Below, piece by piece: positions 54,572 to 64,000 of a stretch of DNA of 64,000 bases. Position 1 is the first letter of the stretch; every line of letters starts with the position of its first letter. The position numbers and the translations under genes were made by a program. The DNA comes from Didymella arachidicola (lineage: Eukaryota; Ascomycota; Dothideomycetes; Pleosporales; Didymellaceae). The notes under the pieces were generated by a model. It worked only from the letters and a program-made list of their open reading frames with translations, had not been told where the DNA came from and did no database searches. The stretch covers positions 2,046,001-2,110,000 of the forward strand of contig CM049990.2 of assembly GCA_016630955.3 (NCBI GenBank), given 5' to 3'.

Positions 54572-57374
54572 AGTGAGTGACGATCTTCAATGGAAAGGGG
54601 ATGGGGGGAAAGAATTGCGAGGACTCGCAGATAGATGAACGTCTGCATTGCGGTGATCCACGCAAGGGTACATGCACCACCTGGTACACGGAAAAGTCTG
54701 GACAATGTGGCGCGCCTGATCCATAATCCAATATGTCGGCACATCTCTCAGATGGGGTTCGACAACAAGTCCAGGATGGGTGTTCTGGATTGGGCCGTGG
54801 ATCTGCAGAGGACCAGGGTGGAATTTCTTCTAACCTCCAGGGCTTACATTACCAGGCCACGGAAGCAAACGAGCTTGGATAATGACAGCACCAACGGCCC
54901 AAAGAACTGTTTTCCGGGAAACGAAGTTCACAAGGCTGATCGATTGCTCAGAATTCGACAGTGCACTTGCATCTCCTCACTTCGAGTGGACTAAATTGCA
55001 GAGTTGAATATCTGATCGCAATATTCGCGGTCGGAGGTTGCAACACCGTGCTCGTCCAGTACTGGTCGTAAGCTTTAGCGAGGGAGCGACTAACGGCGGG
55101 TGAGACACCTGGAATTGACTAAGTCGAGCTCCGTTTATTAGCGCTTCAACGAGGTGGTTGTGATAGAGACATCAAATGTGCGCAGATATTCGATCGGCCT
55201 GCAACGAGTTGTTGATCTGCGGCCATAAGCCATTAGAGGCGAATAACAGCCTGAAGCAAGGCTTGTATTGGGCTTCTTCCTCTTTATTACTGTGCATCGT
55301 CGCACTTTTCTTATGATTATGTTGTAGATCAAAGACGGCATGGACAAGCGACCGGATAAGCTAGCATATTCGATCAGGCGGCGAGACCGATGACTCCACC
55401 ACGTGGAAAAAGAGGCGCTAAAAGCTGAGGTAAATATAAATCGGACATAGAGTCGCTGTGCCCGGCGATGGGTGATTGTGAAACTAAGGTGGTAGTCGAC
55501 ACAGGGCTTAGTGGGCCAGGAATCATCTCGCAGTCTACGATGCGAATGGTACCTCACCGTGATTTTCGCGGTACCCAACGAGCCGGGCTTTAGATCTGCA
55601 AATACGTGGATGTGCAACGTGGTCAAGCCGTGACTTTGACGGTAGAAAGTGGCATTCAAAAGCTTATCCTCAATGCTTAGCGCGAGCCCCGCAATGCAGG
55701 AACAATTACTTTACTTGGGCTAGTCCTGTGCTTCCAGCCTTCATATTCGTGGACCATGTTGTTCCTCTGAGCCGCTGTCATGTCAAGGCTGACAGCTTCG
55801 AGCGGAAATGCGCATCGATATTTGGCAGATTTGATCGCCACCGAGGATTTTCGCCTCAGTACTGAACAGAGACGATGGGAGGTGTCTTGTTTCCTCTTAG
55901 ATTATCCGTGGAACTTCAGCTGGAACGGCGGTGGTTAAGTGAAAATTGTTCTTATGTTCATCCGGGTTCTAAGTTGGGAGGCCTGTTCGTGGAACTATTT
56001 CGTGTGGGTTTGCTAGCGGATCAGCCTACTCAAAGTCAGGTTGTCGAGCTGCCATCTGCCATCCTGTCTCGCCGCATTGGTGTCGCTCGTAGTGCGATGA
56101 CACGAAGAGAAATTTGTGAAGCCATTATAGGTGTCCTGTGCTAGACGGCGCGTCATGGTGAGGGGACGCACTGTCCTCACCTTCTAGCCCCCCGGCCTGC
56201 ACGGTTAGTCGCGGCCATCGTATACGGCACCGTTGGGCTCGTTAAAAGAAGCGGCCATAGAGCATCGTAGACAATGTGGGAGGCAGACAAAACTTGGTGC
56301 AATAAACAATGCTCGCTGGTGCAATGAATGTCTGCAGTGTTGCTTAACATCGGCATCCGGAGCCCTCAGTAGCCGTCGACCGATAAAAGTGGGCCGGCCA
56401 ACGGCTTCCGTTCCAAGGTTCCTTGCTAGGTGGTGGTGACGCTCGTCCGCGTACAACAACATGAGCTGCCCATCGTCCCTCGGAATCAAGGGGCATCGCC
56501 AACAGAAATCACTCTCCTGCGCAAATTTCTGCCTTGCGCAGTCGGACCAGTCCGCATAGTACCCGAGCCATCAGACTCAGGCCGTAAAATTGGTGATGAC
56601 ATCTTTGGTTCAGGTCGCACTGCCTTCATGTTGTCCATCTGAAAGCCAGCGATGCACAGGTGGACGGGACGGGCCATGTACCGCCGGACAACAGGAGAGC
56701 GGATATGCTTGAGGGTGCCCAAGAGAAGGGTGCGCAGCTGCTATATGCTTTGCGCCTCCGCGTTCCGAGCTCACGAATATATCTATGTCCGACGACTACA
56801 ACGCGTGCGTGTCGCACCTGCGAAGAGGGTAGCCCTACCAAAGGGGTTTGTTCCAAAATCTCGGTGTTCGGTGCTTCGTACTGGAGGGGCGACTGTTTCA
56901 AGCGCAAGCTAATGTTGAAGAGCTAATTTGGAGCCTCTTTACCATATTCGAAACGGAGAAAGCCGCTGCCGGGACGGTCTGGAGTTCCGGCTGCACTCGG
57001 AGGCCGGATCTCAAGGAGTCCGCGGGAGCGCCCGGACTCAATACACTCATTTGCTGGATGTCCTCGTTGGTCTCTGGGCCAATAGCAATAATAAGATTGA
57101 TCTCACAGGTGATAACAGTGGGGCTTCGTACCACAATATCCACGCACTAATCTGTTCTTTTGATATTCTATCTAGATCGTATGAAAATAATCAAAGCTCA
57201 CATACCTTCGTCCTCGCGCACTGAAAGCGGAGCAACAGTTTAGGGCCGATTGCGCGAGCGTGCTGATCTTACTTATCATTCACCTAACCTCAATACCTAT
57301 TCTTTCCCAGATTCTGTTCTTTACTCTTCGTTCCGGACGCCAGCTCGGCGAAGCTAATTTTCAAAACAAACAGA
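54572..57374. other. intergenic, no convincing gene
   Basis: A 2.8-kb gap upstream of both the pectinesterase (minus) and the ABC transporter (plus). Open frames such as minus 55138-55659 and plus 56848-57150 have no recognisable motif. It must hold both promoters. A PDRE-like site is listed separately. Confidence 0.5.
57019..57026 (+). promoter_or_regulatory. PDRE-like site upstream of the PDR transporter
   Basis: TCCGCGGG matches the yeast pleiotropic drug response element TCCGYGGR and lies about 350 bp before the ABC transporter ATG. An eight-base match can arise by chance, and filamentous fungi need not use this element. Confidence 0.3.
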
Positions 57375-60300
57375 ATGGACAGCAGGAGACGAAGTGTGTC
57401 AGTCATGAGCGCCAGCTTGTCCGAGGGGGCTGGAGACGATCTCTTACGGAGAATCTCAAGAACATTCTCGGGCAAATCACAAAGACATCAAGAAGAAGAA
57501 GAACGCGAAGAAAGCGGGATCGAGCGCTGGACTTCCAGACACGAGAAAGGCGAGATTGACGACGCATCCGACAGAACCAAGGTCAACGATTGGCGCCTTG
57601 ACCAATATGTAAAGGATATGCAAGCCAACGATCCAGCAGAGGGTCGAAGCCTCGGCGTTACATGGAAAGACCTGACAGTCCAAGTTATTCCAGCAGACGC
57701 TACACTGCAAGAGAATGTGCTGAGTCAGTTGAACACAATTCAGCAAATCAAGGAGGCGCGCAACAAGGCTCCCTTGAAGACGATTCTTGATGGCTCGTTC
57801 GGATGTGTCAAACCTGGTGAGATGCTACTTGTCCTGGGTAGACCTGGTTCTGGTTGCACAACTCTTCTAAAGACCCTCGCCAACAAGAGGAAAGGGTATG
57901 TATACGATCGTAAATATCTTACCTTGGACGTTGTCTCTAACGCGGCTGTCAGATATTCCAATGTTGCCGGCGATGTACACTACGGTTCGATGACTGCCAA
58001 GGAGGCTGAGCAGTACCGTGGATCTATCGTTATCAACACGGAAGAAGAGCTCTTTTACCCTTCTCTCACTGTTGGAAAGGTATGTAATCATCCCAATGTA
58101 TGGAGCATTGAAGTCGATCTCTAACGTGATTGCAAAGACGATGGATTTCGCAACTCGATTGAATATTCCCGAAACGCTTCCTGCCAACTCGGAAAACCGC
58201 GAAGACTATCGCCTCAAGTTCAAGAATTTCCTTCTCGACTCCATGGGCATCTCTCACACTGAGGACACCAAGGTGGGCGACGCTTTTGTTCGTGGCGTGT
58301 CTGGTGGCGAGCGGAAGCGCGTGTCTATCATTGAGACGTTGTGCACAAGGGGCAGCGTTATGTGCTGGGACAACTCGACGAGAGGACTAGACGCCTCTAC
58401 AGCCCTTGAGTATACCCGTGCCCTCCGCTCGCTGACTGACGCTATGGGCATCGCAACTATTGTTACTCTGTACCAGGCCGGGAACGGTATCTACGACTTA
58501 TTCGACAAGGTCCTTGTCCTTGACGAAGGGAAACAGGTCTACTACGGTCCTCTCAAGCAGGCTCGTCCCTTCATGGAGAATCTTGGTTTCGTGTGTAGTG
58601 AAGGCGCCAATATCGCAGACTTCTTGACAGGTGTCACCGTACCTAGCGAGCGGCGGATCAAGCCAAAGTTTGAGTCCAGATTTCCTCGCAACAACGTTGA
58701 GCTTGAAAAGGCCTACCGAGAATCGCCCATCAAAACGGACATGGAACAGGAGCTCGACTACCCCAATACTGAACAAGCAAGGTCCCACACCAAAACGTTT
58801 ATTCACGCCGTGTCCCTCGACAAGTCGAAGGGCCTTCCTAAGAAGTCTCCTATGACTGTTTCATTCTCAGCTCAGGTTAGAGCATGCGTCACTCGTCAAT
58901 ACCAAATCATTTGGGGTGACAAAGCCACTTTCGCCATAAAACAAGGCTCCACTATCGTTCAAGCTCTCATCTCGGGGTCCTTATTCTACAACGCCCCTAG
59001 TAACTCCGCTGGGCTCTTCGTCAAGGGCGGTGCTCTCTTCTTGACACTCCTCTTCAATTCTTTAGTCGCCATGTCTGAGGTCACAGACTCCTTTGCCGGG
59101 CGCCCTATCCTCGCCAAGCACAAGAACTTTGCATTTTTCAACCCAGCTGCTTTCTGTATCGCCCAGATCACCGCGGACGTACCTATTATTTTCTCCCAGG
59201 TTACTTCTTTCGTCATCATATTGTACTGGATGGCTTCACTTAAAGCGACCGCTGGTGCTTTCTTTACCTGTTGGTTCGTCGTATATCTCACGACTTTTGT
59301 CATGACGGCCCTTTTCCGCATGATCGGTGCAGCGTTCAAGAACTTCGATTCGGCTTCTAAGGTCTCTGGTTTTGCGGTCAGCGCTCTTGTCTTGTACACT
59401 GGATACCAGATTCCGAAACCTCAGATGCACCCCTGGTTTGTGTGGATTTACTGGATCAACCCTCTCTCGTATGGCTTTGAGACAATGCTGGCAAACGAAT
59501 TTAAGGGTACCACGATCCCCTGTGTCACCACCAACCTGGTGCCAAACTATTTGCCTCAATATCAGGATCCGGCTCATCGGTCCTGCGCTGGCATTGCTGG
59601 TGCTAAACCAGGCGCTGTTTCGTTGACCGGCGAGGAGTACCTCCGAAGCTTATCGTACTCCTCGTCCCATATTTGGCGCAATGTTGGTATCCTCTTTGCT
59701 TGGTGGGCTCTATTCGCTGGTCTTACCATATTCTTCACTCTTCGCTGGGATGATGCTGCTGGCTCTACTGGTGCGCTACTGATCCCTCGTGAGAACGCAA
59801 AGAAGGTTCCCAAATCAGTCGCTCCCGCTGATGTGGAGGCCAATGCTGAAGAGAAAGCCCCGCGTCCTCGAGCCGATGATAGAAATGACGCATCAAGCAA
59901 CGAGGTAGGCGGCGATCTCATCCGCAATACCTCAATATTCACTTGGCGTAACCTATCTTACATTGTTCAAACCCCATCAGGCCCTCGCACCCTTCTTGAC
60001 AAGGTCTCGGGCTATGTCAAGCCTGGTATGTTAGGTGCCCTTATGGGCTCATCTGGAGCCGGAAAGACTACTCTGCTGGATGTCCTGGCCCAACGTAAGA
60101 CCGATGGTAAGTCTTCGATCCTGTCCCTTCATGCAATAGCTGACCTCTGCTCAAGGTACTATCCACGGTGAAGTACTTGTCGACGGTCGTCCTCTACCTG
60201 TTTCATTCCAACGTTCTGCAGGCTACTGTGAGCAGTTGGATGTTCATGAGCCCTTCTGTACGGTTCGCGAAGCCCTCGAGTTCTCCGCTCTTCTCCGTCA

Positions 60301-61882
60301 GAGCCGCGAGACTTCTCGTGAGGAGAAACTTGCCTATGTCGACACCATCATCGACCTCCTGGAACTACACGACCTTGAACACACACTTATCGGACGCGTT
60401 GGCGCTGGCCTCTCTGTTGAGCAGCGTAAGCGTGTCACTATCGGCGTTGAACTTGTTTCTAAGCCATCCATATTGATTTTCCTCGATGAGCCTACCTCTG
60501 GTCTCGATGGACAGGCTGCTTTCAATACAGTCCGTTTCCTTAGGAAACTTGCTGACGTCGGCCAAGCGGTACTGGTCACGATTCATCAGCCTTCTGCTCA
60601 GCTCTTCGCCCAGTTTGATACGCTTCTGCTACTTGCCAAGGGTGGCAAGACCGTCTACTTCGGCGAAATAGGGGAAAATGGTCAGACTGTGAAGGACTAC
60701 TTCAACCGTGAAGGTGTTCCTTGCCCTCGAGAGGCCAACCCTGCTGAGTTCATGATTGATGTTGTCACTGGTACTCACTCGACCGAGCGAGACTGGCACC
60801 AGGTCTGGCTTGATTCGCCCGAGCACACGCAGATGGTACAAGACATGGAACATATCATCACTGACGCCGCTGGCAAGCCACCTGGGACGACTGATGACGG
60901 ACACGAATTTGCAACAGATATGTGGACCCAGACGAAGCTGGTCACTCAGCGCATGAACCTCAGCCTGTACAGGAACGTCGACTACGTCAACAATAAGATT
61001 GCACTTCACATCTTTCTGGCTCTCTTCATCGGCTTCTCTTTCTGGCAAATTGGCGACTCGGTTCAACAGCAGCAGATTGTCCTCTTCTCTATTTTCAACT
61101 ATATCTTTGTTGCCCCTGGAGTTATCGCACAACTCCAGCCCCTCTTTATCGACCGCCGAGATATCTACGAGACACGAGAGAAGAAGTCAAAGATGTACCA
61201 CTGGGCTCCTTTCACTACCGGACTCATTGTCTCTGAGATGCCATACCTGGTTATCTGTGGAATACTCTACTTCCTCTGCTTCTACTACACCGCAGGTCTT
61301 CCTGTGGCATCTGACAAAGCGGGCGCGACGTTCTTCGTCATGCTCATCTACCAGTTCTTCTACACTGGTCTCGGCCAATTCGTCGCTGCATACGCCCCTA
61401 ATGCTGTCTTTGCATCACTTGTCAATCCCCTCCTTCTCGGTATCCTGGTCTCATTCTGTGGTGTTCTCGTTCCATACAACCAGATTCAGCCTTTCTGGCG
61501 CTACTGGCTGTATTACCTGAACCCTTTCAACTATCTCATGGGCGCACTGCTCGTCTTTGTGGACTTCGACTGGACAGTCAACTGCAAGGAGTCGGAGTTC
61601 GCAATCTTCGATCCCCCTGCTGGTCAGACCTGTGCTCAGTATCTAGAGGGATGGCTGAATGGCCCTGGCGCGCGCAACAACCTCATCAACGGCGATGCCA
61701 CGGCTGACTGCAGAGTTTGTCAGTACCGCCGCGGCAGTGACTATCTCCACACCATCAACCTCAATGACTACTACTATGGCTGGAGGGATGCGGCGATTTG
61801 TGTCCTGTTTACCATCTCGAGCTACGCCCTCGTCTATCTGCTCATGAAGCTGAGAACCAAGGCTAGCAAAAAAGCCGAGTAA
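57375..61882 (+). CDS. PDR-type ABC transporter (full-size ABCG)
   Basis: Exons 57375-57895, 57953-58079, 58138-60106 and 60156-61882 encode 1447 residues, the usual PDR length. Introns are 57, 58 and 49 bp. The first has no stop and is a multiple of three, so retention would insert 19 residues. The order is NBD-TMD-NBD-TMD. NBD1 has the fungal-type Walker A GRPGSGCTT (Cys for Lys), signature VSGGERKRVS, and a Walker B reading VMCWDNSTRGLD. NBD2 has GSSGAGKTTLLD, an unusual signature LSVEQRKRVTIG, and LIFLDEPTSGLD. This asymmetry is normal in PDR pumps. TMD1 includes YTGYQIPKPQMHPWFVWIYWINPL and TMD2 ends at YALVYLLMKLRTKASKKAE. It exports hydrophobic drugs, plant defence compounds or lipids across the plasma membrane, using ATP. 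Confidence 0.95.
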
Positions 61883-64000
61883 ACTGTGTCTCGGCAACCG
61901 ATTTTCTCCTCGGTGTTCTGTATCTGAAGCTTTCGCTTCCCTATAATTCCGGTATTGTTTACTTCTCCTCATGCATGAGGATAATCCGGCCATACCTTAG
62001 ACCTTGCAAACCCTTCCTCTGCCTAGACTGATAGACTTCTAAATATATCATGCATTCTAATTAGTCAATTATACTTGTTCACATGCACACAATTACTGCG
62101 TCTTTGAGCAAGCCAGAAAGCCCGGTGAGAGTGCCAGGTCACAGCGCGGCAGTTCCCATTTTGAGCCGGGATCCAACGCAACCACTAGTAGCATCCTCCA
62201 CGGGCGCCACCTTGCGCTCTTGGTCACATCGCAAATCCCAGCGACTGCTCCACTCCAGTGTTGAAGATTTCGCCCAGCTTCAATCACATCTCCGATGCGC
62301 TCTACAAAGTCTTACCGCGAGGAACCATTCGCACCACCCTACTTGTCCTTCACAAGGCGTCAAAGGTTGCGAGGGGCCAAGCTCAGCAGGACTAAAGCAT
62401 CCCAGAAGTTACTGATGGTGCCCAATGGGCGAGTTTGTCGCTTGGGACACAATGTGATTCGCCAACAGACCGCGCGGTGCGAGTCGTCATCGACGAGGGC
62501 AGGGCATGGTCCGCCATTCTCTGTGCTTGTTTGCAGGATTCTATCAGTAAATTGGACGTCGGAAACACCTTGAGCCGGTTTCCACGGAGTTTTTACCTTC
62601 ATCAGCAAAAAGGTCGATGCAGACATCGCCGCCGCCGCCTGATAGTAGCAAATATCTGCGCTTTTGTAGCAAGTCGTAGCCGCTACTGTATCGAAGAATT
62701 GTATGAAGATCTTAGATTCAGTGCTGTTGCCTCTTCTCCCAATCTCAACAAGCCAATGTTGGCCGCAGATTGCGAAGTGAACATGAAAGTTCCGCGCACG
62801 CCTGGTAGATATGTCAACGCCTTACGCAGCGAAATATCCCTCAGTGGTGTCCATAGACACCGAACTGAAGGTTGCAAGGCAGTCCGATGGTATTTGCCAA
62901 GGTTATTCGTTCCTGGTTCGATCAACCGATGGTCACTTGTGTACAGTCTGGCCGGACATGTTGCTGGATTCAGCGCAGACGAGAAGACTATCTATGTACA
63001 CACGCCGACTGTTTGGCGGGCTTCTCTGGTGCTGGAAAAGATATGGCTTCCATATATATTAGCAGGTGACCAAGCGAGCCGAAGCACAAGAAGATCAATC
63101 ATGTGTTCCAGGACCAACACGCCATTGAGCTCGACGAGTGATGTTCTGTCTAATTTTTGACAATAATATGTCAGGCATACGGGATACTATACGGACAGTG
63201 CCGAGCCGCAGTGTTTCGCCTACGCGACGGAGTTGAGCAAGGTTCTTACCAGATTTACGCTTTTGCTATTGAAGAAAGAGCCGAGTGGGTGCAGGTCTTC
63301 GTCATGGAGAGAATATGTAAGGTATATTATAGATGAAGCATCTACTACTGAGGCGAAGACTTACATGAATGCAGACCCTGGGTGGTCCAATGTCACACTC
63401 GCATAGGTGAAACCGTAAGATTGGCTGGCGTGTTGACTAGACGTTGACAGCCCAAAACGTTGCGCGAAGCGAATGAGTACGTTCAAGCACTTGAGCAGGG
63501 CATAATGTTTGAAGACAATCTGATTTGCAGGTGAGTTTGCACGCTATGTGACTATTTAGGCGTGGGTCTACAAGATACATCGAAGCAAGCAGATCTACAT
63601 CTAGAAAGCCTTAGCCTTCGCGATGTACCTCAGATCGTTCGTGAGCAAGACCAACGTCGGATTCAAGACCTTGATTCCACCGGTTAGACCTAAGTGATCA
63701 CTGATCTACCAAGAGCCCGTTGCTGAGTTGGAAGTTACGTAGTAGGATTGTACTGATAAGTCTGAGAGCAGACCAGCGTGCTACTGGCCACTGTGTTATC
63801 GCTACCCCTCTATCCAGTAAAGTTAACCATGCACTCGGTATGAAGAGCGGCGGCAACTCTGCCTTGAATAGTGCAGCCATGGTAATAGTCTCCGAGCTAA
63901 AAGTATTTGGTTTTGCTGAAAGATTAGTTCGTGCTAAGTGTTGCGGTCCCTTGGATCTCGGTCGCGAGGCCGATACGCGCATAGTCATTGCCAAAGTGAA
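61883..64000. other. 3' region, fragments of unidentified coding origin
   Basis: After the transporter's 3' end I see no intact gene. Several plus-strand pieces look protein-like but lie in different frames: KYPSVVSIDTELKVARQSDG and SFLVRSTDGHLCTVWPDMLL (about 62830-62960), KTIYVHTPTVWRASLVLEKI (about 62985-63045), YQIYAFAIEERAEWVQVF (about 63260-63310), and EANEYVQALEQGIMFEDNLI (about 63468-63528). Together they suggest one decayed gene of about 0.8 kb that I cannot identify. A minus-strand frame at 63698-63994 has no recognisable motif. Confidence 0.4.

Noticed and set aside
55138..55659. A 173-codon minus-strand frame in the gap before the ABC transporter
   Set aside because: Composition is Arg/Ser/Thr-rich without hydrophobic periodicity or a known motif, and no splice-supported extension was found.

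Overview
This window is nuclear DNA of a filamentous ascomycete (Pezizomycotina). A Dothideomycete fits best, but that is inference. The evidence is short GT-AG introns of about 46-70 bp in most genes, compact intergenic regions, a Zn2Cys6 regulator, PDR-type and 14-helix drug transporters, and plant-cell-wall-active enzymes. I found no rRNA, convincing tRNA, CRISPR or intact transposon.

Layout. 0.7-3.6 kb: a six-exon HerA/FtsK-like ATPase. 4.6-7.5 kb: a flavin monooxygenase divergent from a mitochondrially targeted bacterial-type solute-binding protein. 8.2-12.7 kb: a Zn2Cys6 factor divergent from a drug:H+ antiporter. 12.8-18.7 kb: an unclear small gene, then SEN2 (tRNA splicing), a mitochondrial scramblase and a secreted GDSL/CE16 esterase. 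18.7-21.5 kb: a gene desert holding two divergent wrecks, an O-methyltransferase and a cytochrome P450, probably the remains of a secondary-metabolite locus. 22.4-27.7 kb: two surface proteins, a WSC-domain protein with a 69-bp coding minisatellite and a single-pass ectodomain protein. 29-43.9 kb: housekeeping genes (PQ-loop membrane protein, gamma-glutamylcyclotransferase-like protein, eight-exon Ulp2-type SUMO protease, eIF4E-2/4EHP, PP1 inhibitor-2, M18 aminopeptidase). 45-54.6 kb: a secretome block with a BBE-like FAD oxidase, a secreted beta-propeller and a very large pectinesterase with four tandem CE8 domains. 57.4-61.9 kb: a full-length PDR/ABCG exporter. 61.9-64 kb: fragments with no assignable gene.

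How the genes fit together. Wall-active enzymes (CE16 esterase, CE8 polyprotein, FAD oxidase) and efflux pumps (MFS, PDR) suggest a plant- or litter-associated life. The Zn2Cys6/MFS pair looks like a self-regulated efflux unit. The OMT/P450 relics show that specialised metabolism has been lost here.

The most unusual items are the four-domain pectinesterase, in which one domain is degenerate and one has an altered catalytic acid, with a Thr/Ser-rich tail displaced by one base; the decayed OMT-P450 pair; and the minisatellite surface protein. Exon boundaries were worked out by hand from splice signals and reading-frame phase.
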